Source: Nematostella vectensis (taxonomy: Eukaryota; Cnidaria; Anthozoa; Actiniaria; Edwardsiidae). From it: a stretch of DNA of 64,000 bases. The stretch is from assembly GCF_932526225.1 (NCBI RefSeq), contig NC_064038.1:4092001-4156000 (forward strand), written 5' to 3'. Both the position numbers and the translations under genes were made by a program. Each line of letters opens with the position of its first letter. Position 1 is the first letter of the stretch. The notes under the pieces are model-generated. The model searched no databases. It was not told where the DNA came from and saw only the letters and a program-made list of their open reading frames with translations. Positions 54,014-64,000 of this stretch are shown here, one piece after another.

Positions 54014-54226
54014 CTAAATATACCATAAAACTCTCCGTGGATTTTCTTCAAACTTGTAATAGTAGTTCACCAAATACATGAAATGATGTTGCAGCACATC
54101 GATGAATCGATTACGCGGTCTTCCCATGTTATCGAAGGCAGCATGATCTCGTGAAACAGCCATTTTTAATGGCAATTGATAATCATTTGGAACGGGCAAA
54201 ACTCTGTCGAAGTCCCTGAATTTCAT
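54014..54226 (-). CDS. Small unrecognised ORF near the left end of the 9.7-kb transposon
   Basis: 70 codons, MKFRDFDRVLPVPNDYQLPL to RRVLWYI, reading outward toward the left terminus. No domain recognised; it may be chance or a third small gene. Confidence 0.25.
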   Translation of the reverse strand: MKFRDFDRVLPVPNDYQLPLKMAVSRDHAAFDNMGRPRNRFIDVLQHHFMYLVNYYYKFEENPRRVLWYI

Positions 54227-55448
54227 TCTTTAAGTATTGCTATCTGAATCTGAGGTACCGCGGTTTGTAGCTTGAGAAAAACCTCTGAAATCTTCGAGTA
54301 AATGCTACTAAACCACTTCTTTCTCCGCCATTTTAAGCCTATGTAACCAGGCCTAAAAGGTGCAAAAAAGATTCGTGGGGGTATAAGAGAGGCAAGAGAA
54401 AGTATAATAAATTATAATAAATTCGCCATGTAGGACGAAGTTATCAAGGCCAGTGTACTCATTGCATTCATGATCCTTCAAAACAATATCTAATATTTAG
54501 ATTCTCGAATATTTTTGTACATTATATTGCTTTTTACTTAATCAAATAAATAATGGGATTCCTGTGGTTAATAAAATTCCAACACTGAGCTAGCAGAGCT
54601 AACTAAGAGCAACAAAATATGTCTGAGATTTTATCCGAATACTCTAAACAAGCAATAGATTGGAAATTAAAATTTGATTCAGAGATTAATCCAAGGAGTT
54701 CATTTGCTTATTTAACTGGAGAATCTGCAAAGCTATTTGAAGTTGCTTTCACTGTTAAGGTTCCATTTCCTTTGTTCAAAATATGGAATAATTTTTCAAA
54801 AAAAAGTACCTCAGATGGAAGCTGTTATAGTCTAACAGACCTGCTCAATGCCACAGTACCTGGACACTGTTGGGCTATTGCAAAGGGATCAAGTGGACGG
54901 TTGGAAGAAAATCTAAGAAGGGAAACTGGAAAAGTTCTCTCCCTCTATAAGAAGTGCAAAGGTGGAAGGAACAGAAGGGAACTGGATAAAAGATATGCAG
55001 AATTCAGTATCCTTTCAAAAGAGCTTGAATCTATCTCAAAGCTCAGAGATGAATAGGAAGATGTGAATCTGGAACTTCAAGAATGGAAAAATAAATGCAC
55101 TGATTTGGAGTTGCAGAAAAAAAACACTTTTGGAAGAGCTTAAGCAAGTTCAACAAACAAATTGTGAAGAAATTGAAGTTTTAGAAGCACTAAATGAAGA
55201 ACTCAAAGCTTATGCACTGGCATTAGAGGAAGGGGATGAAAAATTGTGTTGTTCTTCAAAAAAGATTTCTGAGGTTGGTACAAAACAAAAATCAAGAAAA
55301 CTTAAACAGCTAAAAGAGAGAGCTCAATGTGCTCTCTGGTTCTCAAAGACATTTGGTCTGGACATTGCATCTATTGCTTTTAAAGATCAGAGTGATGATG
55401 GCAAAATATATACTTTGAACTATGATGAACAGGAAAAAAATAGTGATG

Positions 55449-58400
55449 CAGGGACCGCGGAACCGGTATTGCCGGTATTGCCCGAGCAATACCAGAAATC
55501 GGCGAGAGGAAAGACATACATGAATGAGAAATCACTCCGCCGTAAATAAGCATCGCAATACTAGTTCAATGAAAAATGCCCATGAATGCTCTTCCCAAAG
55601 CCAGATGTCCAGATGTGTAACTGAAAGGTATAATAACTTTATCACAATTCGTTTCCAGTAGTTATTCCAGTATTTATTTATACATTGTTAAGTGTAGTGT
55701 GCATCGGCCGACATACTGTAATTTAGCTTATGCTACAAAAGTATGAATAAACGATTATTATTATTATTATTATTATTATATTATTACCATCTCTCTAATC
55801 ACCCGGAAAACGGTGTAGCTCAGCCCGGACGCAGTATCGGGGCTGGATACTAGTTCAAAACGAAAGCGAAAGGGGGTGGATATTTGTCTGTTTATACGAA
55901 GATTCATTGATAAATTCTGCGTGCAAAAGTTTTCAAAGAAGAAAAAGACTAGTGAAAGTGGACAAAATGAGTACTGGTGAGTTGAGTTTCACTGTAGTGT
56001 ACCCGTTCAGTAATGACATCGTATTTTTCTATAAAATTCTATCAAATTTCGGTGCAATTTGGACTTGACGGTGGAAATAAATTGTAGTGGATTTGATCGG
56101 AAAAATCCATTCCCGGAATGGATTCCGGAATCCGGAATTCGACCCATTCGAGGTTTGATTGGAGATGCAGGGGGCCTGACCGAATGTTTTATTTCAGCGG
56201 ATCAGCCGCGGAGGTCCATTGAAGATGACCAGGAGCCAGGCAATGTTGCTGATGATGATACAGGTATGTACATATGACATAGTTACGTAGATACATAGTT
56301 GACATGATATTCTTTAGTGAGAAAACTATAAAATTATTTAATAATAATTCACCGATGAAGATGATGAAATTCAAGATATGCGCTGCCGCGGCGAAATTAC
56401 CGAAATCAATTCTACAGCAGAAACTCCGTCAGCCTATCAAAAGTTCAATGGATTTTTGCGTTTTATAATAGGCATCTGTTGCATATATTGTCTGAGTTCC
56501 GATAAATCGATTACGAACAAAACGGGATCCGAACGAGTCCCGTTCTATGCGATTCATATGAGATTGATCAAACGATGCTGAATGATTTGCTCATGCTGAC
56601 TACCATTTCACAGGTGACAAAATTGACCTAGCGGGTCCGTCTTCATCCGCCTCAAGCGCTAGCAGTTCTGGACGACAAGGGATGAAACGTATGCGTCCTA
56701 AGGTCACACTTCACGATTTTTTCAAAAGATCTAAGACTGAGAATATCGAAAAGGTAAAAAAATGGAAATTTCGGATTCAATTCAGTTTGATCAGTCCAAA
56801 AGTATAGAAAATCTTCACACCACGTAACCATTTCATCAGTATACCTATGTCTCGAATTTTAGCGGGTGTCTCGTCGATTGGCCAAACTAGTTAAATCTTA
56901 CTGATTGCCGTATGGTGTACTATTCATTATCAAAACACTGTTTTTCAGGACACTGATGATGTCGAAGATGCATCGGCGGTCGACACAAGCGTCCCGCCTA
57001 CTGATGTCACAGAAGCCGTTGACGAGAGACCGCCACGTGAAATCATTCTGTCCGTCGAGCCATTCCACCCGAAACAAATAAAACGTTCAGAAACGGACAA
57101 GGAAGGAAAAGCGAAAAAGAGAAATTTTCAACTCCAGTATTTTCACGACTTTCCGTGGCTACATTACATACCAGACAAGGACGTCGTCGTATGCCATGTG
57201 TGCACTAAAGCAGTAAAACTGAACTTATTGGACGGTGTGAGACAGGAACCTGCCTTCACGACGAAAGGTTTCAATACATGGCGGAACGCCACCAAAATGT
57301 TTCGCCTTCATCAGAACTCGAAATGCCACAAACAAGCCGTCGAGTGTGTGCGAGAGATCCCGGCAAAGTGTCGCGACGTAAGCGAGCTGTTAGTTGAACA
57401 GACTGTGAAAGAGCGGGAAAACAACCGGCGATATCTGAGCAAGATTATCCAGAATCTGCAGTTTTTAGCTCGTCAGGGGATCGCAATCCAAGGAGCGAAA
57501 GAGACGGATTCGAATTTCCATCAATGTTTGTTGCTCAGAGCGAAGGATGATCCTTCAATCCTACAATGGATGAGTAAGAAAACCGACAAGTACACGTCAC
57601 ATGACGTGCAAAATGAATTGCTGGATATCATGTCACAACAAGTAATAAGGGATGTCGCTAATCGCATCAAAACGGAATGCTATTCTTTACTAGCCGACGA
57701 ATGCACGGACGTAGCGAATAAGGAACAGCTGACGGTGTGCCTGCGTTGGATCGACGAGAATTTGAATCCGAATGAGGATTTTATCGGCTTCTATCATATC
57801 CCAGACATTTCGTCGGATACGATCGTTTCGGCTCTCAAAGACGCCCTCACCCGATCGGATATACCATTGAAATCATGTCGCGGGCAATGTTACGACGGAG
57901 CGGGTAATATGTCCGGTGTGAAGAACGGCGCGGCGACGAAAATCCAAGCTGAGGTCCCGCAGGCGCATCTAACGCACTGCCACGGACACGCCCTCTCTCT
58001 CGCTGTACATGACATGTGTAAGCGGTCAGCTTCGAAATTGCTGAGCGAGACGTTGGACACGACACGTGAGATATGCAAGCTGATAAAATTCTCACCGAAG
58101 CGACAAGGAGCACTTGAAAAGATCAAGGGAGAATTGGACTTGGATGCCCCGGGAATCAAGGTCTTATGCCCGACCAGATGGACGGTCCGCGGGGACAGTT
58201 TTCTGCGAATCATACAAAACTATGTTGCGCTCGCAAACCTTTGGACTGATTGCCTTTCTGCGAGGCTTGACAGCGAAACGAGGGCGAGAATCATAGGTGT
58301 CCAATGTCAGATGAAGGAGTTCGATTATTTTTTCGGACTCAATTTGGGGAATATGCTCTTCTCCATTACCGACAACCTGTCAAAAACGCTCCAGAAGACG

Positions 58401-59644
58401 AAGATGTCCGCCGTTCAAGGCCAGCGGTTGGCAGAATTGACCATCACTACGCTGTCAAACATGCGATCCGAGCAAAACTTCAGTGACTTCTACGCTCTGG
58501 TGCTACAACGACGAAATTCACTGGAATGCGAAATCTCCGAACCGAAATTGCCTCGTAAAAGAGCGCCACCGAAGAAATTAGATGACGGAAGTGAGCCGTA
58601 CCATCCACCCGCCGCTGAGGACCGATATCGTACCATGTACTTCAGCGCTTTGGACGACATCGTGATGGCCATAACCGAACGATTCGACCAAAAAGGATTC
58701 AAGGTTTACCGGATCGTGGAGGAATTTCTTCTGAAAGCTGTTCGCGGAGTTGACTTCACATCCGAAATGGCCACCATAGAAAGCGAGTACGGTACCACAG
58801 ACGTAAATGTTCGAAACCTCACTTCCCAAATACCGATCTTCCGACAACTTATGGAGCATAAGGATGTCACGCATTTCGACGACATCTACAAGGAGGTACA
58901 GTCTCTCGATAAACCCACTCGTTCGCTCATCGGCGAGATCGTGAAATTGTGTGTGCTGCTGCTGGTGAATCCGGCGACCGACGCTATAGGCGAGCGGTCT
59001 TTTTCGACGATGCGGCGACTGAAGACATGGCTCCGGTCCACGATGGGCCAGAAACGGTTCAACAGCCTCGCCGTACTCAGCGTTCATCGAGAACGCACTG
59101 ACAAAATAAATCTGGCAGCCGTGGCGAATGAGTTCGTACGCCTCAATGATAATAGGAGAAGGCTTTTCGGCGAATTCAGCGTTGCCGACTTCTGCTAATA
59201 GCAAGAATGCAGACGGAATAGCGTCGATGGAATAATGATTGAACACGACCGTTATAGACAGTCTCAATTATATCATTATATCATTCATTACATTACTCAT
59301 TATTCTTATGTTTGCATTATATCACTGATTAAATTTCATTGTATATGTTCTTGCAGGTATTCGTTGCGGAGAAGAAAATATCAGAAATTCGCTCGAAATC
59401 TTTGATTTTTTTAGTCAAATAAGCATCATTTCAGATGTCGCTAGAACCCTCAGAAAGTGCTCGAGTTAAGCGGAAATCAGTGCCATTTTTCGAAATTTTC
59501 TCGGGGGGAGAACCCCCCCCAACCCCCCTACTGGGGCTCGGGCCGTAGGCCCTTCGCGGCGACGGCCTCCGGCCGCCGCGGCTCCGCGGTCAGTTATGGC
59601 CAAAGAGTTGGCAATACCAAGATCACGCCCGCTCCGCGGGCCCT
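55449..59644 (+). mobile_element. Nested hAT element, 4.2 kb, apparently complete
   Basis: Ends CAGGGACCGCGGAACCGG and (reverse complement of right end) AGGGCCCGCGGAGCGGGC, with TATTGCC words repeated inside both ends. GTGATG occurs on both sides (55443-55448, 59645-59650); this 6-bp duplication is shorter than the usual 8 bp of hATs. Removing the element with one copy restores the host frame (AAT AGT GAT GAA ACT). Confidence 0.85.
55967..59198 (+). CDS. hAT transposase with TTF-type zinc finger, 4 exons, about 821 aa
   Basis: Exons 55967-55976, 56198-56263, 56614-56753 and 56949-59198 join in frame with GT-AG sites and no stop, giving about 821 residues. Order: Ser-rich N-terminus; KVTLHDFFKRSK; TTF zinc finger YFHDFPWLHYIPDKDVVVCH with CxxC and later HxxxxCH; hAT catalytic core with LLADECTDVANKEQL, QCYDGAGNMSG, HCHGHALSLAVHD and CPTRWTVRGDS; C-terminal dimerisation block GERSFSTMRRLKTWLRSTMG. 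It resembles ZMYM/TTF-type hAT transposases. The very short first exon (10 nt, MST) is the least certain part. The gene lacks visible damage and has higher GC and CpG content than the host element, so it arrived later and could still be active. Confidence 0.87.
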
Positions 59645-60134
59645 GTGATGAAACTCAAAGACTTACAGAGGAAGAGAACCATAGGCTTGAACAAGTATTG
59701 TTTCTACTAGACAAATTTTGTGTAAGTGATGAATGCTATCATGAACTCAGTTTCCTAACAAATGATATCCCTCGATCTTACCTCATTAAACAAAAGAGGG
59801 ACAAGCTCAATTCTCTCTGCCACATTGAGAGGGTGCCTGGCCCTGACCCTGGTGCTCAACGTTCCTTTTCCTTACTGCTAAAGGAGGTCATATCAAAGTA
59901 TTTGGATTCACACCCATCTTTTGATTTCACTAAAAATCCACTAAAAGTTAAAATAAGTGGTGATGGGGCAAAGATGTCAAGAACAACCAATTTTATGATT
60001 CTCTCTTTCTCATTGCTGCAGTCTGGTGAATACAATGCATCAAAAGGAAACCATACGATTGGAATTGTGAATGGACCCGAACAATATGAAACACTGAAAG
60101 TTTCATACAACAGTCTAATTAAGGATATTAATGA

Positions 60135-61088
60135 TGGTAATCTCTTCGATCTTCGCAGGCTCAAAGCAAAAACAAAAGTCCTTACGGAATTCATCAGGGA
60201 GGCACAGTACGCTGACGATATCGCCTTATTTAGCGATACCCCAGAGGGTCTGCAGTCTTTACTTACATCGTACAATGAACTTGCTAAGAGAATGGGGATG
60301 CGCATTAACACTAAAAAGACGGAGACTATGTGTATTGGTAATACTGCCGACTTTTATGTTGATGGCATTAAGCTGGTCAATGTTACTCACTTTAAATACC
60401 TTGGTAGTATCCTGTCAAGTGACTGCTCAATGAGAGCGGAGCTCACATCTCGTATACAAGCTGTATCATGTGCTTATGATCGCCTTCGAAAGAGAGTTTT
60501 CGACTCACGTGATCTCACTGTACCAACCAAGATCGCTGTTTATAATCAATGTCTAATGCCTCTCTTATTGTACGGTAGTGAGACATGGACTGTATATCAG
60601 CATGAAGTTAGAGAACTTCGTACTCTGCAACAACGCCATTTACGCCTAATCCTCAAGATCAAGTGGGATGACTATATAAGCAATGAAGACGTCCTCCGTC
60701 GCGCAAACGTAGATGATATTGAAACAAAATTAGCTAGAAATCGTCTCCGCTGGCTTGGTCACCTCTGCCGAATGGACGATGACAGAGTGCCTAAGCAGCT
60801 GTTATTTTCGGAGCTAGAACACGGGTCTCGCCCAGTTGGTCGTCCTAAACTAAGATTCAAGGACACTTTGAAAAAAGACCTCAAAATTGGATGCGTCCTT
60901 GAAGTGTGGAACTATCATGTACATAATAGAAAGGAATGGAGGGCGATCACAAATAACATCTGCACGTCATACGACAAAAGAAGATATGAAACATATTTAA
61001 AACAAAGGGAAGCTCGCCGTAAAAGGGCGGAGAACAGTTAAATACAAACTGTGTTATACCCGTTCGCGGGTGCAGGCGCTTATATATA
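60135..61088 (+). mobile_element. 5'-truncated non-LTR retrotransposon with RT fragment
   Basis: One open frame to 61041 encodes EAQYADDIALFSDTPEGLQS (RT YADD box), RMGMRINTKKTETMCIG, LLLYGSETWTV, RLRWLGHLCRMDDD and GRPKLRFKDTLKKDL: RT palm to the C-terminal end of a LINE. TAATGA flanks both ends (60129-60134 and 61089-61094), and the 3' end is TA-rich. The preserved frame suggests a young insertion. Its clade is not assigned. Confidence 0.85.
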
Positions 61089-62400
61089 TAATGAGCATGT
61101 GAAAGCTAAAAAAGTCACTTTGGGAGACAAAGAAATTCCTTTAGAGTTTTTTCTTGGGGGTGATTTGAAATTTTTGCTGCTTTCAATGGGTCTCAGTGGT
61201 GCCACTTCTGATTATGCTTGTTTGTGGTGTATAGTTCACAAGTCTCAGAGGTGGAATATGAAACATGAATCAACATACTACAACTCAGACACAATGAAAA
61301 GAACAATCAAATCACTTAAGGAGTGGTGTACAAAAAAGAAAGAGAATTATTGTTGTATCAACCCACCTTTATTTGAGATTGAACTAGATCATGTCATTCT
61401 GGATGAACTGCATATGATGTTAAGGATAACAGACAGGCTGACAGAAAATTTGATTATTGAAGTAATGGAAAAAGACAGCAAAGAAGATATGCACAAACCA
61501 AGAGGAGAATGTAAAGGCATAGGCCTTGATAAGCTAATTAAAGCAATTAATGACATTGGCATAACATTTAATGTGTGGGAAAAACTGAATGCAGATGGAA
61601 AATCAAGTAAGCAGAAAGACTGGACAAGTTTAGTTGGCTCTGACAAAAAAAAGCTGATGAAATTTCTTCCTGAAAAGCTGAAATCCATGAATATACTCTT
61701 TGATGAAACCAAGTCTGAGGTCATAAAGCTTTGGGAAGACTTCCATTCATTATACCTGCTGATATGCTGTGCAAATGCTGATGAAACTACACCAGATTCT
61801 ATTCACCAAAAGGCCAAAGCATGGATAGAATTATTTTCCAAGCTTGGTGCGAAACGTGTTGGTTATGGTAATGCCAGGGTGACCCCATACATGCATGCAG
61901 TTCCATACCACATACCCCAGTTTATCTTAAGTCATGGGCCAATCATACAGTTTTCAGGGCAAGGTGTGGAAAAAAACAACGATGATGCTAAGCGCATATA
62001 CTACCAAAAGTCCAATAAATGGGATGCAGCTAAGGACATTCTGCTTTTGGAGTCTAGGCAAAAATCTCTAGAGCACCACGAAAGAGAGAAGAGAAAATAT
62101 GTGAAGCGAAATGAGGAATGGTGGAATAGCAAAATTTTAGACTCAAGGAAAAGAAGAAGGAACACAGAATCAAATTATACTGCAACTACGAGTAACACTC
62201 TGGATGAATAAACATTATAAGTAGCAATAACAATGCTATTAATAACAACAGTACAATAAATTGTCATGTAAATAATTTTAAAACTATTCAACATTTCCTT
62301 GGTGATGTTATAACAATTTCTTTGTATATACATATATTATTCTATTGAGTCATATATTATTAAATCCTATGAATGATAAAAAAATATATTATAAAAAAAA

Positions 62401-63361
62401 TCAAACAAACAAATTGTGCTGATCACAAGCTTTCCTATTTAAAGTTATAACTATTTTTTCTACAGGAGATGTTGGGCTCTTTTCTAATTTCCCACATGAC
62501 ACTATGTAGTAAGCTTTTGTGTATGAAAGGACAGTTTTGATTTTGATGGGGAAATCCACTGTAATTCCTTGTCCATGTTCATCCAGGCAGTAATACCAAT
62601 ACACTGGAAGGCCAAATCTTTTGAAATCAGATTTCTCATAAAACATAGACTTCTTGTCAGCAGCTAATTTACCACAGCCCTTAAATATGTATCTTACTAT
62701 GTCATGATCAATACGGATTTCGGTGCTATGTACAGCTTTTACTGCCTTGGATTTCAAGATGCTTGTAATCCCCTCCAAAAACAAAGCTGATGCATTTTCT
62801 AGTCTTTCAGGTGTTATTACAGGGAATAGGTAAGATCTGAAAGTTCAAAATACATCAAAAGATCAGAAGCTATGACTTCCGGAATTTTTTATTAATAATA
62901 TTTTTTTAAAAAAATCATTATTGAGGAGTTATTTCAGAATATTCACCTAATCAAAGCTTCTGTTAAATGATTCGCTGGCTCCCAAGTACTAGTCCAAATC
63001 GGCCAATTTTTCCACTTCACTAGGTACTCTTTATCCCCCTGTATCGAAACAAAATACAAAAATACAGCAATCAATGGAAATTCGGTGTACAATTCCTTTT
63101 GAAATCAAACCAAAAATGTGAGTTTCCAATTTATATTTTAACAAAATTGGGATTCTACTCAAATAAAAAGGTTTGCTCTAGCAAACTATCACTTACGTTT
63201 CTGGAGGTAATTCGCTGACTTATTATCCTTTCCACATCATATACCTTTGATCCACTTTTATACTTTCGTTTTCTTTGAAAATCGAAATTAAAATCGGCAG
63301 ATGAAACATTATTCAGTGCTTTATAATCAATTCTTCTTGATCTCTGTCTTCCCTCCGCCAT
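62401..63361 (-). CDS. Chromodomain protein carried by the 9.7-kb transposon, 3 exons, 230 aa
   Basis: Exons 63361-63197, 63038-62947 and 62836-62401 join in phase (donors AAC|GTAAGT and AG|GTGAAT; acceptors ATACAG and TTTCAG) into 230 residues without a stop. A chromodomain spans about residues 39-85: VYDVERIISQRITSRNGDKE then YLVKWKNWP and TSTWEPANHL, with candidate aromatic-cage residues Tyr41, Trp64 and Trp67. Chromodomains bind methylated histone tails, so an insertion-targeting or heterochromatin-tethering role is plausible but inferred. The C-terminal 145 residues (YEKSDFKRFGLPVYWYYCLD, SYTKAYYIVSCGK) are unrecognised. It is convergent with the DDE-like gene, 189 bp between stops, and starts about 105 bp inside the right terminus. 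Confidence 0.88.
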
Positions 63362-63466
63362 TTTGTTTTGGGTGAGCTGATATTCCGACGCATGCGCAGT
63401 AATGCCTAAATGAGACCGCTGTCAAAAAATACCGCCTGAACAAAATGTCCCTGATTTTTGGTAATG

Positions 63467-63896
63467 TCATGTGTTTTTTGTGCATTGAGCACTTCACCGA
63501 CCCAAGAGTGCTACATTGTCTACACTCCTTTTGTAAGCAGACGCATGGAGGAAGAAGTCATGTGTTTTTTGTGCATTGAGCACTTCACCGACCCAAGAGT
63601 GCTGCATTGTCTACGCTCCTTTTGTGAGCAGACGCATGGAGGATGAAGTCACGTGTTCCTTGTGCATTGAGCACTTCACAGACCCAAGAGTGCTGCATTG
63701 TCTACGCTCCTTTTGTGAGCAGACGCATGGAGGATGAAGTCACGTGTTCCTTGTGCATTGAGCACTTCACAGACCCAAGAGTGCTGCATTGTCTACGCTC
63801 CTTTTGTGAGCAGACGCATGGAGGATGAAGTCACGTGTTCCTTGTGCATTAAGCACTTCACAGACCCAAGAGTGTTGCATTCTCTACACTCCTTTT
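63467..63896 (+). repeat. 91-bp RING-exon minisatellite, block E
   Basis: About 4.7 units, continuing block D after the large transposon. The first units share a TCATGTGTTTTTTG variant. Confidence 0.95.
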
Positions 63897-64000
63897 GTCG
63901 ACACTGCCTACGGCCCTCAGGGTGGTATGCAGCTAAAAGCCCCACTTTTTCTTTAAAGTAAACAGAGGATAACAGGGATAACTCTGGAACCCTACCAGCG
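63897..64000 (+). pseudogene. RING continuation flank, third copy
   Basis: TGTCGACACTGCCTACGGCC onward matches 49735 and 51000 flanks almost exactly to AAAGTAAACAGAG, then diverges at about 63968. Confidence 0.8.

Larger units (their letters stand above)
54619..62211 (+). pseudogene. DDE-like transposon protein, about 809 codons, broken by two insertions
   Basis: Segments 54619-55448, 59651-60134 and 61095-62211. The N-terminal third is a coiled coil (LEELKQVQQTNCEEIEVLEA). The core has ISGDGAKMSRTTNFMI (first acidic residue, codon at 59962), FFLGGDLKFLLLSMGL (Asp at 61162), a CLWC zinc-type pair at 61219-61230 and FSGQGVEKNNDDAKRIYY (Glu at 61969): a D-D-E order consistent with an RNase H-fold transposase. 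That role is inferred; the family is known to me only as uncharacterised proteins in cnidarians and relatives. Lesions: TAG at 55054, one extra A in the run 55117-55124, and the hAT and LINE insertions. With these set aside the length is an exact multiple of three. Polyadenylation signal AATAAA near 62254. Confidence 0.8.
53772..63466. mobile_element. 9.7-kb two-gene DNA transposon with chromodomain gene and nested insertions
   Basis: Both ends carry the same inverted repeat, beginning CATTACCAAAAATCAGGGAC, without mismatch over 21 bases. It interrupts the 91-bp array exactly between GATGAAG and TCATGTG; the joined flanks restore a normal unit with no target duplication. Without the hAT (55449-59644) and LINE (60135-61088) insertions the element would be about 4.5 kb, with convergent genes: a DDE-like protein on plus and a chromodomain protein on minus. 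No superfamily name can be given from sight. Confidence 0.88.

Noticed and set aside
57847..59267. Minus-strand ORFs of 88-229 codons under the hAT transposase
   Set aside because: Shadows of the real plus-strand gene, lacking any family motif.
63968..63990. Homing-endonuclease-like word GGATAACAGGGATAAC at the window end
   Set aside because: Only partial resemblance to a known recognition site; no endonuclease gene or intron context.

Overview
This is a eukaryotic window, most likely from an anthozoan cnidarian such as a sea anemone. The evidence is many short exons with GT-AG introns, metazoan housekeeping genes (VPS33B, CCDC124), TRIM-type RING sequence, and a dense mix of hAT, Gypsy, tyrosine-recombinase and LINE remnants. 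The species is an inference. There is no bacterial gene, rRNA or CRISPR array.

Layout. (1) 80-23352, minus strand: one gene, an orthologue of VPS33B (Sec1/Munc18 family), 19 exons in the window, running off the left edge. About three quarters of its span is minisatellite DNA in 6 of its 18 visible introns (units of 12, 19, GAT-rich, 21+44, 23/24 and 52 bp). In introns 4 and 16 the repeat unit is the end of the preceding exon plus its 5' splice site, so the transcript carries tens of copies of the splice donor; intron 6 shows a weaker version of this. (2) 23705-25489, plus strand: CCDC124, two exons joined by a GC-AG intron, head to head with VPS33B across about 350 bp. (3) 25.5-41.5 kb: gene-poor DNA with several MITEs, inverted clusters of short tandem repeats, a Gypsy pol remnant split by other sequence including a GPCR TM6-TM7 fragment, and tyrosine-recombinase retroelement remnants. 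(4) 41.5-64 kb: a 91-bp minisatellite made from the RING-finger start of a TRIM-like gene, in five blocks. Two DNA transposons interrupt it. One is 4.86 kb (44274-49132), with a 5-bp target duplication and a decayed DDE-like transposase. The other is 9.7 kb (53772-63466), with perfect terminal inverted repeats, a decayed DDE-like protein gene and an intact convergent gene for a chromodomain protein. The larger one has itself been hit by an apparently intact hAT element and a truncated LINE.

The two most unusual objects are the splice-donor-anchored minisatellites inside VPS33B and the two-gene chromodomain transposon, which I cannot place in a named superfamily. Removing the two nested insertions, one target copy each, and one extra A leaves the larger gene of that transposon as a frame of exactly 2430 nt (809 codons plus stop) with a single in-frame TAG. 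This supports the reading of the nested structure.
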